Assembly (NCBI GenBank): GCA_040757055.1
Contig: JBFLXY010000006.1
Span: 62,001 to 126,000, forward strand
Direction: 5' to 3'
From: JAJZRJ01 sp040757055
Lineage (GTDB): Bacteria > Desulfobacterota > Desulfobulbia > Desulfobulbales > Desulfurivibrionaceae
DNA: 64,000 nt
Below are positions 46,700 through 57,100 of this stretch, piece after piece. Below the pieces are notes generated by a model that saw nothing but the letters and a program-made list of their open reading frames with translations, did not search any database and had not been told where the DNA came from. Position numbers and translations under genes: made by a program. Numbering within the stretch: position 1 is the first letter of the stretch; every line of letters begins with the position of its first letter.

Positions 46700-47453
46700 G
46701 CTTGTTCACCCGGCAGTAGTCTGCGCCCTCGCCTTCCTTTGCCATGGTCTTGCTGTGGCGCGCCAGAAAGGCGAGAATCCGGTGGCGAGAGAGGTAGCAG
46801 GGCAGGGTCACTGCCACGGCGACTGCCAGCAGGATGCCGAGGCGCAGGTAATTGCCGCTCTGCAGATCCGCGCCCTGGTAGGAGAGGAGCAGGGTGCCGG
46901 GCAGGCGGCCGACAATGGCCACGAAGAGAAAGGCGGGCAGCGGCATGTGGCTGAGCCCCAGGAGATAGGAGAGGGAATCCTTGGGAAAGCCGGGGATGAT
47001 GAAGAGGACAAAGGGCACCACGAAGTCGCCCTTGCAGACCAGGTGGTTGAAGCGCTGGTAAATTCTGGCCCGTTCCAGTTGCTTGCGTACGAGGTCACTC
47101 AGAATGCGGCCGATGGCAAAGGCGAGCCAGGAGCCGATGGAAAGGCCGATGGTGGAGTAAATGAAGGCGGCCCAGCCGCCGAAGAGGTAGCCGCCCAAGG
47201 CGCCGCTTGCCTCGCCGGGGATGGGGGCCAGCACCACCTGGAGGATCTGGAGGCCGATGTAGAGAACGGGCGCCAGGGCGCCGTGGGCCAGGATTTTTTC
47301 CCGCAACGCCTCGCCCCGCTCCATGGCGGCTTCGATGTGGAAAAGGGTGTCGTAGAGCAGGGTGTCGTGCTGGAGGGCGTAGAGAATGGTGCCCGCCACC
47401 GCAGCAACGATGAGCAGCAGCCAGACCAGACGTTGTTTGAGAAAACGGGTCAT
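46692..47453 (-). CDS. TVP38/TMEM64 (DedA-like, VTT domain) membrane protein
   Basis: This is an inner-membrane protein of the VTT/DedA superfamily, whose members have been linked to lipid scrambling. It has 253 residues with about six hydrophobic segments. The core motif is PIPGEASGALGGYLFGGWAAFIYSTIGLSIGSWLAFAIGR, and IIPGFPKDSLSYLLGL forms the second re-entrant-like loop. It overlaps fmt by 4 nt and larC by 8 nt. The substrate is not predictable. Confidence 0.85.
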   Translation of the reverse strand: MTRFLKQRLVWLLLIVAAVAGTILYALQHDTLLYDTLFHIEAAMERGEALREKILAHGALAPVLYIGLQILQVVLAPIPGEASGALGGYLFGGWAAFIYSTIGLSIGSWLAFAIGRILSDLVRKQLERARIYQRFNHLVCKGDFVVPFVLFIIPGFPKDSLSYLLGLSHMPLPAFLFVAIVGRLPGTLLLSYQGADLQSGNYLRLGILLAVAVAVTLPCYLSRHRILAFLARHSKTMAKEGEGADYCRVNKHE

Positions 47454-48391
47454 GGCGTGAAGCGGCTGCCGGGGGCAATGGGGTGGCCGCGGAGGAAGTC
47501 GGCGGCCGGGAGCCGTTTGCCGCCCTCGCGCTGGAGTTCGCCGATCTGCAGGAGGCCGTTGACGGTGGCCACCAGCAGGCCGGCCTTGTCGGCCCGGATC
47601 ACGGTGCCGGCCGGTTCGCCCGTCGCCACGCTGACCACCGTAGGCTTAAAGAGGCGGATGGATTCACCGTTGAGCGTGGCGTGGGCCGTGGGCCACGGAT
47701 CAAGCCCGCGGATCTGGCTGCTCAGTTCCTGGGCCGACCTGTTCCAGTCGATCACGCCCATTTCCTTGGTGAGCATCGGGGCATCGGTGGCGAGGCTGTT
47801 GTCCTGCTTCTGCGGGGGCAGGTTGCCTGCCTTGAGCAGTTCCAGGGCATCGACAAGGGCCTGGCCACCCAACTCGGCCATCTTCACCGCGAGAGAGGCG
47901 GAGGTGTCGTCCGGGGCAATGGCCATGCGACGGGGCAGCAGGATGTCGCCGGTGTCCATGCCCTCGTCCATCTGCATGATGGTGATGCCGGTCTCCCTCT
48001 CGCCGCGGAGGATGGCCCACTGCACGGGTGCTGCGCCCCGGTACTTGGGAAGCAGAGAGCCGTGGACGTTGATGGTGCCCAAAGGCGGAAGGTTCAGGAG
48101 CGGCCCGGGCAGGATGCGGCCATAGGCGGTGACCACGAAGAGGTCGGCGTTGTAGGCGCGCAGCTCGTCGAGGAATTCGGTGGTGCGGATCTTTGTGGGC
48201 TGGAGCACCGGGATACCGTGGGCCAGGGCCAGTTCCTTCACCGGCGTGGGGGCGAGCTTTCTGCCGCGGCCCTTGGGCCGGTCCGGCTGGCTCACCACCG
48301 CCACCACCTGTTCGCCGTGGTCGATGAGGGCCTGCAGCGACGGCACCGCGAACTCCGGGGTGCCCATGAAGATGATGCGGTACGGCGTCAT
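47450..48391 (-). CDS. fmt: Methionyl-tRNA formyltransferase
   Basis: Fmt formylates initiator Met-tRNA using 10-formyl-THF. It has 313 residues with RIIFMGTPEFAVPSL at the start, QPDRPKGRG, the catalytic NVHGSLLPKYRGAAPVQWAI motif and the C-terminal OB-like domain. It lies 3 nt after def, the usual def-fmt pair. Confidence 0.97.
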   Translation of the reverse strand: MTPYRIIFMGTPEFAVPSLQALIDHGEQVVAVVSQPDRPKGRGRKLAPTPVKELALAHGIPVLQPTKIRTTEFLDELRAYNADLFVVTAYGRILPGPLLNLPPLGTINVHGSLLPKYRGAAPVQWAILRGERETGITIMQMDEGMDTGDILLPRRMAIAPDDTSASLAVKMAELGGQALVDALELLKAGNLPPQKQDNSLATDAPMLTKEMGVIDWNRSAQELSSQIRGLDPWPTAHATLNGESIRLFKPTVVSVATGEPAGTVIRADKAGLLVATVNGLLQIGELQREGGKRLPAADFLRGHPIAPGSRFTP

Positions 48392-48394
48392 GGC

Positions 48395-48925
48395 CTAGCC
48401 TTTCTCCTGCGCCTGCTGCTCTTCCTCCTGCAGGAGTTTCTTGAGTTTCTTTTTGTAGAGCGAGCGCTTGAGGGAACTGAGGCGGTCGATGAAAAGGGTG
48501 CCCCGGAGGTGGTCCAGTTCGTGTTGGATCACCCGGGCGTAGAAGCCTTCGGCCATGAATTCCATGGGGTTGCCGTGGAGGTCCTGGGCCTTGACCCAGA
48601 CGCGCTCGAAGCGCTTCACATCGGCAAAGTACTCCCGCACGCTGAGGCACCCCTCTTCGTCCACCTGGGCGCCCTCGCCCTTGATGATCTCGGGGTTGGC
48701 CAGCACGATGAGGTTCCTGGGCTGATCCTTGGGGCTGACGTCGATGACGCAGAGCTGGAGGGATACGCCGATCTGCGGGGCCGCCAGGCCCACGCCCGGC
48801 GCGGCGTACATGGTCTCGGCCATGTCGGCCACCAGGGCTTCGAGTTCAGGGCCGAAGTCGGTGACCGGCTTGGCGACTTCCTTCAGGCTGGCAACGGGAA
48901 ATTTGACAATGGGGCGGAGGGCCAT
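48395..48925 (-). CDS. def: Peptide deformylase
   Basis: This enzyme removes the formyl group from nascent peptides. It has 176 residues. The three metal-site motifs are present: GVGLAAPQIG, EEGCLSV and QHELDH. The C-terminal tail is lysine- and glutamate-rich. It lies 53 nt after priA in an AT-rich spacer that could hold a promoter. Confidence 0.97.
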   Translation of the reverse strand: MALRPIVKFPVASLKEVAKPVTDFGPELEALVADMAETMYAAPGVGLAAPQIGVSLQLCVIDVSPKDQPRNLIVLANPEIIKGEGAQVDEEGCLSVREYFADVKRFERVWVKAQDLHGNPMEFMAEGFYARVIQHELDHLRGTLFIDRLSSLKRSLYKKKLKKLLQEEEQQAQEKG

Positions 48926-48978
48926 GGCATATGCAAACAGTTGGGGTTGGCAGGGGAAGATCGTGAATAATATCGAAT

Positions 48979-51426
48979 CTATAACATATTTTCGGGATCA
49001 ACGTCCAGCGTCAATTTGACCGCGGAATTGCCGCTGACCTGCGGGTAGTGGTCGATGAGCTGCCGGCAGAGACCGTGCAGGATTTCGATCTTCGGCGATT
49101 TGAGCAGGAGCTGCCAGCGGTAGTGGTTGCGAAGCCTGGCCAGCGGCGCCGGCACCGGCCCCAGCACCTCGACCTTGCCGTGCGCCTTTTTCCGCGCCGC
49201 GTTGCCGAGCTCTTCCGCTGCCGTCCGCACTTGGGCCTCGTTCTCCCCTTCGAGCCGCAGGTTGATGAGGCGGCTGAAGGGCGGGTAGCCCAAGCGTTGC
49301 CGCAGGCCGATCTCCTTGCCGTAGAGGCTCTGGTAGTCGTGGGCCTGGGCCAGGGCCACGCTGTAGTGGTTGGGCTGGTGGGTCTGGACGATGACCCGGC
49401 CGGTCGTCTCCCCGCGGCCGGCGCGGCCGGTGACCTGGGCCAGGAGCTGGAAGGTGCGCTCGCCGGAACGGAAATCCGGGATGCCCAGGCCGGCGTCGGC
49501 CCAGACGATGCCCACCAGGGTCACCCGCGGGAAGTGGTGGCCCTTGGTGATCATCTGGGTGCCGACCAGGATGTCGATCTCCCCGGCATGGACCGCCTTC
49601 AACACCGCGAGATAGTCTCGGCGGTTCTGGGTGGTGTCGCGGTCGAGCCGGGCGATGCGCGCCTTGGGCAGCAGGTTGGCCAGTTCCGCCTCGATCCGTT
49701 CGGTGCCAAAGCCAACGGGAACGAGCGAGCCGGAGCGGCAGTTAGGGCAGACGATGTCGGTCCGCGAGGAAAAGCCGCAGTAGTGGCAGAGCAGTTCCCT
49801 GCGCCCCTTGTGGAAGGTGAGGCTCACCTGGCAGTGGCGGCACTGCATGGTCTGGCCGCACTCCTGGCAGAGCATCAGGTTGGCAAAGCCGCGGCGGTTC
49901 AAAAAAAGGAGCGATTGCTGGCCCGCGGCGAAGTTCCGGCGCAGGGCCTGGCTGAGTTGCGGCGAGAAGAGCGGCGGCCGGCCGGAAACGGTTTGGATCG
50001 CCTGGAGATCGATGATCTCCACCTGGGGCAGCGGCCGTTCCTCCACCCTTTTCGCCAGGGTGAGGAGCCGGAATTTGCCGCTCTGGGCCTGGTGGAAGGT
50101 GGTGATGGCCGGGGTGGCGGAGCCGAGCAGCACCGCGGCCTGCTGCATGCTGCCGCGCAGGATGGCCAGGTCGCGGCCATGGTAGCGGAGGCCATCCTCC
50201 TGCTTGTAGGCGGAGTCGTGTTCCTCGTCGACGATGATGAGGCCAGGCGCGGGCAGCGGGGCAAAGACCGCGGAGCGGGCGCCGATCACCACCTTGGCTT
50301 CGCCGGCAAGGATGCGGCTCCACTGGTCGAAGCGTTCTCCGCCACTGAGGCCGCTGTGGATCAGGGCCACCTGGTCGCCAAAGCGCGAGTAGAAATGGGC
50401 CTCCAACTGGGTGGCCAGGGCGATCTCCGGCACCAGCACCAGCACCTGGCGGTTGGCATTGAGCGTTGCCGCGGCGGCGCGGAGGTAGACCTCGGTCTTG
50501 CCGCTGCCGGTGACGCCGTGGAGCAGGAAGGGGGCGAAATGACGGGCCTCGATTTCCGGCAGGATGGCGGTGAGCGCCCTCTGCTGTTCGTCGGTCAACT
50601 GCGCTGGCGCCGGGAAAAAGGGCGGCGGTTCGCCAAACGGATCGCGGAAGAGGCGGCGCTCCTCCAGCACCACCACGCCCTTTTCGGCCAGCCCCTTGAG
50701 AGCCGCGCCGGCGCCGGCATATTCCCTGGTCACTTCCCGCCGCGGGATGGCCCGTGGTTCGTTGCCGGTAAGGCTGTGGAGCAGGTCGAGGGTCTTCTGT
50801 TCCGAGGGTTTCAGCTTGGGCAAGTGGAGGTCGCTGCCTTCCGCCACCCGGACAATGACCTCGGTCTTGGCCCGGCTGGACTCCTCGCTGACCACCGAGG
50901 CAAGTTCCAGCCAGCCGTTGCGCTGCCATTGGCTGCAGGGTTTTTTTCCCGGGCCGCCCATTGCCTTGGCGGTGGCTGCCGGGGTGAGGCTGCCATGCGC
51001 AAGGAGATCGCCAAGCCAGTCCGGTCCGCCGTGTTCGGCATGATGGTCCGCCAGCGGAGCTCGGCCTTCCTCGGTGAGAACGAGCTGGCGTTTGCTCTGG
51101 CGGGTGAGGCCGCCGGGCAGGGCCGTCTTGATCACCTCGCCCAGAGGGTGGTGGTAGTAGCGGCTGATCCAGCGGAAGAAGGGGATCATGTTGGCCGGGA
51201 AGAGCGGGACCGGGTCGAGCACCGCGCTTGCCGGCTTGGCGGTCATGCCATCAGGCGGCCCTTCGGCAAAGCCGAGCAGATAGCCCGTTACCTGGCGGTT
51301 GCCCAGAGGCACCAGCAGCCGCTGGCCCGGCAGCAATGTCTCCGTGCCCGGCGGCGGGGAATAGGTGAGGGTCTGGTGGATGGGGGCGGCCACCGCCACT
51401 TCGAGATATGTGGTTGGCACAGACAT
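48979..51426 (-). CDS. priA: Primosomal protein N' (replication restart helicase PriA)
   Basis: PriA reloads the replisome at stalled forks. It has 815 residues. The N-terminal DNA-binding domain is followed by helicase motifs: Walker A GVTGSGKTEVYL and the DEEH box VDEEHDSAYKQEDG. The zinc-binding cysteines are in CQECGQTMQCRHC, CHYCGF and CPNC. The gene lies between galU and def, with 30 and 53 nt spacers. Confidence 0.97.
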   Translation of the reverse strand: MSVPTTYLEVAVAAPIHQTLTYSPPPGTETLLPGQRLLVPLGNRQVTGYLLGFAEGPPDGMTAKPASAVLDPVPLFPANMIPFFRWISRYYHHPLGEVIKTALPGGLTRQSKRQLVLTEEGRAPLADHHAEHGGPDWLGDLLAHGSLTPAATAKAMGGPGKKPCSQWQRNGWLELASVVSEESSRAKTEVIVRVAEGSDLHLPKLKPSEQKTLDLLHSLTGNEPRAIPRREVTREYAGAGAALKGLAEKGVVVLEERRLFRDPFGEPPPFFPAPAQLTDEQQRALTAILPEIEARHFAPFLLHGVTGSGKTEVYLRAAAATLNANRQVLVLVPEIALATQLEAHFYSRFGDQVALIHSGLSGGERFDQWSRILAGEAKVVIGARSAVFAPLPAPGLIIVDEEHDSAYKQEDGLRYHGRDLAILRGSMQQAAVLLGSATPAITTFHQAQSGKFRLLTLAKRVEERPLPQVEIIDLQAIQTVSGRPPLFSPQLSQALRRNFAAGQQSLLFLNRRGFANLMLCQECGQTMQCRHCQVSLTFHKGRRELLCHYCGFSSRTDIVCPNCRSGSLVPVGFGTERIEAELANLLPKARIARLDRDTTQNRRDYLAVLKAVHAGEIDILVGTQMITKGHHFPRVTLVGIVWADAGLGIPDFRSGERTFQLLAQVTGRAGRGETTGRVIVQTHQPNHYSVALAQAHDYQSLYGKEIGLRQRLGYPPFSRLINLRLEGENEAQVRTAAEELGNAARKKAHGKVEVLGPVPAPLARLRNHYRWQLLLKSPKIEILHGLCRQLIDHYPQVSGNSAVKLTLDVDPENML

Positions 51427-51456
51427 CAGGATGCTTTTATGCCCGGCCGGCGTCGA

Positions 51457-52326
51457 TTACAGCGTGGCGCAGACCTGCTTGAGGTGTTTCTTGAAATCTC
51501 CCGACAAGGTCGGGTGGCGCAGGGCAAAGGCAAGGATTGCCTTGAGGTAGCCGAGCTTGTCGCCGGCATCGAAGCGGGTGCCCTGGAACTCGTAGGCATA
51601 CATGGCCCGCTTCTTGGCCAGGGCCTGGAGCGCATCGGTGAGCTGAATCTCGCCGCCGTGGCCGGGAGTAGTCTGTTCCAGCAGGTCGAAGATCTCGGGG
51701 TGGAGCAGGTAGCGGCCGATGATGGCGCGGTTGGAATCGGTGGTGCCGGGGGCCGGCTTTTCCATCAGCCGCTCCACCCGGTGGATGCCGGAACGGACAC
51801 CCTCGCCCTCGACAATGCCGTAGAGGTGGGTCTCCGCTTCGGGCACCTGCTGGATGGCGATGATCGACTCCTGGAATTCGTCGTAGAGACGCAGCATCTG
51901 CTGGCAGCAGGGGGTGTCGGAGAGGACCAGGTCGTCCCCCAGGAGCACCAGGAAGGGTTCGTTGCCGATGACGTTCCTGGCGGTCCAGATGGCGTGGCCC
52001 AGCCCCAGCGGCCGTTTCTGGCGGACCGAGATGATGTCGATCAGGTTCGAAATATGGCAGACCTCTTCGCAGAGGTCGAGCTTGTTCTTCTGGCGCAGCA
52101 GGGTGTCGAGCTGGAAGTCGTAGTCGAAGTGGTTCTCGATGGCCGATTTGCCCTGGCTGGTGATGAAGACGATCACCTCGATGCCCGAGGCCACCACCTC
52201 CTCGACGATGTACTGGATGGTGGGGCGGTCGACGATGGTGAGCATCTCCTTGGGAATGGCCTTGCTGGCCGGCAGAAAGCGGGTGCCGAGGCCGGCCACC
52301 GGGATGACCGCTTTGCGTACTTTCAT
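51457..52326 (-). CDS. galU: UTP--glucose-1-phosphate uridylyltransferase
   Basis: GalU makes UDP-glucose for LPS and exopolysaccharide. It has 289 residues with KAVIPVAGLGTRFLPASKAIPKEML at the start, DRPTIQYIVEEVVASGI, VLLGDDLVL and EKPAPGTTDSN. It is the first gene of the reverse-strand run and lies divergent to tilS. Confidence 0.96.
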   Translation of the reverse strand: MKVRKAVIPVAGLGTRFLPASKAIPKEMLTIVDRPTIQYIVEEVVASGIEVIVFITSQGKSAIENHFDYDFQLDTLLRQKNKLDLCEEVCHISNLIDIISVRQKRPLGLGHAIWTARNVIGNEPFLVLLGDDLVLSDTPCCQQMLRLYDEFQESIIAIQQVPEAETHLYGIVEGEGVRSGIHRVERLMEKPAPGTTDSNRAIIGRYLLHPEIFDLLEQTTPGHGGEIQLTDALQALAKKRAMYAYEFQGTRFDAGDKLGYLKAILAFALRHPTLSGDFKKHLKQVCATL

Positions 52327-52427
52327 AAAGAAGCCCTTTCAGCCTGGTATTTGTGCGGGAAAAGCGCCGCGTTTCCGGTATAGTGGGGGCAGAGCCCTCA
52401 ACTGGACAGATGGCAGGCTATTGTACC

Positions 52428-53828
52428 ATGCATCCGCTGGAAAGGAAGGTCGAAAAGATCGTTGCTGGCGAGAAACTGCTGGCCGGAGGGGAACGGGTGG
52501 TGGTCGGCGTCTCGGCCGGCCCGGATTCCCTGGCCCTCTGGCACCTGTTGCTCGCCCTGGCCCCCGCGTTCCGGCTGACCCTGATCGCCGCCTATGCGGA
52601 TCACGGCCTCCGGCCGGCGGAGACCGCGGCCGAGGCGCAACTGGTGCGGGATACGGCGGCGAACGCCGGCATGGCCTGCGAGACCGGGGTGCTGCCGGTG
52701 CGCGAGCATGCCAGGGCCGAGGGGCTTTCCCTGGAACATGCGGGCCGGGAACTGCGCTACCGCTTCCTGCGGGAGGCAGCGGCCCGCCATGGCGCAAGCC
52801 GCATTGCGGTAGCCCACACCGCCGACGACCAGGCCGAGGAGGTGCTGCTGCGCCTCATCCGCGGCGCCGGCCGCAAGGGCTTGAGCGGCATGGCATACCA
52901 GGCCGGCGAGATCATCCGGCCGCTCCTTGCCATCCCCAAAGAGGAAGTGCTCGCCTATCTCCGCGACCGGAATATCACCCCCTGTACCGACAGCTCCAAT
53001 GCCGACTGCCGTTACCTGCGCAACCGGGTGCGGCTTGAACTGCTGCCCTGGCTGGAGCGCCGTTGCAATCCCGCTATTCGCCGGACCCTGCGCCAGACCG
53101 CGACGGTGCTCCAAGATGAGGAGACGCTGCTGGCGGCATTGACCACTGCGGCGTGGGAACAGGTGGTAACGATGGAGGCTGCGACATTGCGGTTGCAACG
53201 GGGCGAACTCCTTGCCCAGCCGGTGGCGATCCAGCGGCGCTTGCTGGAACAGGCGGTGATTCACTGCGGCAGCACCCCGAGCTTTCGTCTCATCGAACAA
53301 CTGTTGCGGTTGGCCATGGCCAGCGAGCCGGGGCGGCTCCATCTCGCCAGGGGGCTGCGGGTCTGGCGCCAGGATGACGCCCTCTGCCTGACCCACCCGC
53401 AGGACCGCCGCCGTCAACGCGGCGATCTGCTGCCGCCTCCCTCCTCCTTCCGGGTTGCGGTTCCGGCCCCCGGCCGATACGCCTTGCCGGCGATCGGCAT
53501 GATGCTGCTGGTGGAGCGGCTGGAGGCCGCGCCCGAACATCCTGCGCCCGGCGGCCTCCTGCTCGATGCGGCGGCGGTGGCCTTTCCCCTGGTGGTCCGC
53601 AGCATGCGGCCGGGAGACCGCTTCCACCCCTTGGGCGCTCCGGGACGGCGCAAGCTGTCCGACTTTTTCATCGACCGCAAGATTCCGGCCCGGGAACGCT
53701 GGCGGGTGCCGGTGGTGGAGGCGGCAGACGGCCGCATCGTCGCCGTGGCCGGGATGCGCATCGATGAGGCCGCCAGAGTCGCGAAGGGGGGTGGCGCCAC
53801 CGTGCGCCTCGCCCTGCTCTCCGCATAA
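52428..53828 (+). CDS. tilS: tRNA(Ile)-lysidine synthase
   Basis: TilS converts C34 of the CAU-anticodon tRNA-Ile to lysidine so that it reads AUA. It has 466 residues. The PP-loop reads SAGPDS (residues 29-34), a variant of the usual SGGxDS. DHGLRP, RIAVAHTADDQAEEVLLRL and NRVRLELLPWL follow, and the C-terminal domain has RSMRPGDRFHPLGAPGRRKLSDFF. The ATG at 52428 is preferred over a longer upstream frame. No good Shine-Dalgarno is seen. Confidence 0.94.
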   Translation: MHPLERKVEKIVAGEKLLAGGERVVVGVSAGPDSLALWHLLLALAPAFRLTLIAAYADHGLRPAETAAEAQLVRDTAANAGMACETGVLPVREHARAEGLSLEHAGRELRYRFLREAAARHGASRIAVAHTADDQAEEVLLRLIRGAGRKGLSGMAYQAGEIIRPLLAIPKEEVLAYLRDRNITPCTDSSNADCRYLRNRVRLELLPWLERRCNPAIRRTLRQTATVLQDEETLLAALTTAAWEQVVTMEAATLRLQRGELLAQPVAIQRRLLEQAVIHCGSTPSFRLIEQLLRLAMASEPGRLHLARGLRVWRQDDALCLTHPQDRRRQRGDLLPPPSSFRVAVPAPGRYALPAIGMMLLVERLEAAPEHPAPGGLLLDAAAVAFPLVVRSMRPGDRFHPLGAPGRRKLSDFFIDRKIPARERWRVPVVEAADGRIVAVAGMRIDEAARVAKGGGATVRLALLSA

Positions 53829-53886
53829 ATCTCTTTACGCCGGCGGCAATCCGTGGTATTGAGGGGCCAGCCAAAACGAGGTGTTT

Positions 53887-53963
<77 letters not shown>

Positions 53964-54165
53964 TAACATATCATGCATGCCGAAGACGCGGGGCCAAGCC
54001 GATCAGGGTTTGGCCTTCATGCGTTTCGGGCGGCATCAAACCCAGGGTTTCGCACAATCTATGAGCGCGATGGTCGTTGCCGGTCGCCGGGTGATGCTCT
54101 CCTCCCTTTCCGCGCTGTTCGCATTGCCTTTCCCTTCCTCAAACCCGCCCTGGCAGGGCTAGTGT
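53964..54165 (+). other. Intergenic stretch downstream of tRNA-Arg
   Basis: I see no gene, no repeat of the tRNA 3' end and no clear terminator here. Short open frames lack ribosome binding sites. It may carry the promoter of the following exopolysaccharide gene, but no convincing hexamers are visible. Confidence 0.4.
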
Positions 54166-57100
54166 ATGGCTGAAAGCGAACGAGATGCCTTTGTATTCCT
54201 CGACCGGGGCGGCAAACGCTGGCCGCGGCTGCGTCTGGTGACGCTGCTTGCGGCTCTCCTCGCCTTTGTCGGCCTGGTGCTCTTTGTCCAGTCGCTGCTG
54301 ACCATGCCGCGCCTCCAGCAGCCCCGCTCGCTCGCCGTGCTGCAGGACCGCCTGAAGAAATTGCAGGCGCAGGAGGCGGCCAAGCCCGCCGATACCAAGC
54401 CGATCTGGCTCAAGGCCGCTCCGGGCCAGCCCCGCAAGGGGGTGGCGGGTGGTGTCCACGCCGGCAACGGCGGCAAGGAGATCCGCCTTGGCTTCTATGC
54501 CGGCTGGGACCCGGCCAGCCTCGTTTCCCTCAAGGAGCACGCGGGCGAGCTGACCCATCTCTCGCCCAAATGGCTGACCATGGTGGACGGCGAGGGGACG
54601 CTGGAGGTGGCGGTCGATGACGATGTGCGCGAGCTGGCAAGGGATGCCGGCATCGTGTTGATGCCGCGGCTCGACAACCTGCGGGGCGACACTTGGCTGC
54701 CCGAGGCGGTGGAGGGGCTTCTCTACGGCCCACCGGCCCGGCGCGAGAAATTCATCAGCGAGGTGGTGGAGCAACTCACAGAGGCCGAGGCGGGCGGCGT
54801 CATCATCGACTGGTGCCAGCTCGACCCGACGTACCGGGGGCAGGTGACGAGCCTGCTGCTGGAGCTGGCCACCGTCCTGCACCAGCGCGGGATGCAGCTC
54901 TGGTTCGGGGTCCCGGTGGGCGACGAACTGCGGGCCTTTGATCTGGAGGCCCTGGCCCCGGTGGTGGACCGCTTTGTCGGCATGCTCCACGACGAGAACT
55001 CCGAGTACGACGAGCCCGGCCCCATCGCCTCGCAGCCGTGGTTCGAGGGCTGGCTCAAGGTGGTGACCAGCTATGGCCGGCCCGAGCAGTGGGTGATCAG
55101 CCTCGGCACCTATGGCTACGACTGGCCCCAGGGCGGCAAGGCCGACTTCATCGGCTTTGCCGATGCCATGGCCCGGGCCGGCCGCGCCGGGGTGCGCTGT
55201 TCGGTGAAGCCGCCCTACGGCAACCCTTTCTTTTCCTATGTCGAGGAGAACCGCCGCCACACGGTCTGGTTCCTCGATGCCGTCTCCTTCGCCAATCAGC
55301 TCCTCGCTGTTCGTCGTCTCGGGCTTGGCGGCGTGGCAATCTTTCAACTCGGCACCGAGGATCCGGCGATCTGGCAGACCCTCAAGCTTCCTGTCGCCAC
55401 GACCGACCGCCGCCAGTTTGCCTTTCTCCAAAGCATGCCGGCCGGGGAACTCATCGCCAACCTCGGCCGCGGCGATTTCATCCGGGTGGAGGACGCCCGG
55501 GCCGACGGTGCCCGCGACGTGCGCGTGACCGCCGACGGCGCCATCGCCAGCCGCTATCTGCGCTTCCCTTCCTACCTCACCGTTACCCATCAGGGCGAGG
55601 GGACCGGCGACCAGGTGGCCATCACCTTCGACGACGGCCCGGACGCCCGTTGGACCCCGAGAATCCTCGACATTCTCAAGGAGCGGCAGGTGAAGGCCGC
55701 CTTTTTCATGGTGGGCAACAAGATGGAGGACAACCCGGAGCTGGTGCGGCGGATGCTGGCCGAGGGGCATGAGGTGGGGGTCCATACTTACTACCACCCC
55801 GACCTGGCCGAGGTTTCCGCCGAGCGCGCCCTGCTGGAGCTCAATGCCACCCAGCGGCTGCTGGAAAAGATCGCCGGCCGTTCGACCCTGCTTTTCCGGC
55901 CGCCCTACAACGCCGACAGCCGGCCGGCCAACGAGGCGGGCATCATCCCGGTGCAGATCGCCCAGGGGCTGGGATATCTGACGGTGGGCCACAGCATCGA
56001 CCCCAAGGACTGGCAGAAGCCGGGAACAGAAGAGCTGCTCGAACGGGTCAAGGCCGGCCGCGCCTTTGGCCGGGTGATCCTGCTGCACGATGCCGGCGGC
56101 GACCGCCGCCAGACGGTGGAGGCCCTGCCGGCCATCATCGACTATCTGGAGACCCGCGGCGACCGCATCGTGCCGCTCGGGGCGTTGATCGGCCTTGAGT
56201 CCGCAGCGCTGATGCCGCCGCCGGCGTACCAGTCGCCCTTTGCCAGGCTGGTCAGCGAGCGGGGCTTTTCCGTGCTCCATTCCCTGGAGAAGTTTCTCTG
56301 GGCCTTCATGATCGTGGCCACCATCCTGGTGGCCCTGCGGACCTTCGCGGTGATCGGGCTGGCCATGCGCCAGCGGCGGGCAAGTGTGGCCGCTGGCGGT
56401 TTCGCGCCGCCGGTGAGCGTGATGATCGCCGCCTACAACGAGGAAAAGGTCATCGCCTCCACCCTGACGGCCCTGCTGCGGTCGGATTATGAAGGCGGGA
56501 TGGAGATCATCGTGGTGGACGACGGCTCCACCGACGGCACCGCCGAAGAGGTCGAGGCGGTAAGCCGCCGCGATGACCGGGTCCGCCTCATCCGTCAGGA
56601 GAACCTCGGCAAGGCGCGGGCTTTGCGGGCTGGCTTGGCCGCGGCCCGCCATGAGATCGTGGTCACCCTCGATGCCGACACCCAGTTCCAGCCGGATACG
56701 GTGCGGGAACTGGTGGCGCCGCTCAACGACCCCGGGGTGGGCGCGGTTTCCGGCCATGCCAAGGTCGGCAACCGCCGGACCTTCATCGCCCGCTGCCAGG
56801 ATCTCGAATACACCTGCGGCTTCAACCTGGACCGCCGCGCCTACCACCACCTCAACTGCATCACCGTGGTGCCGGGCGCCGTGAGCGCGCTCAGGAAGAG
56901 CGCGGTCCTGTCGGCGGGCGGCATCAGTACCGACACCCTGGCCGAGGATACCGACCTGACCCTCTGCCTGCATCGCCTGGGCTATCGGGTGGCCTATGCG
57001 CCGGCGGCCATCGCCTGGACCGAGGCGCCGGAGCGGTTCGCCTCCCTGGCCAGGCAGCGGTTCCGCTGGGCCTTCGGGACCCTGCAGTGTCTCTGGAAGC

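Noticed and set aside
49048..52383. 1111-codon forward frame opposite priA and galU
   Set aside because: Antisense shadow of two well-supported reverse genes; no start signal or domain.
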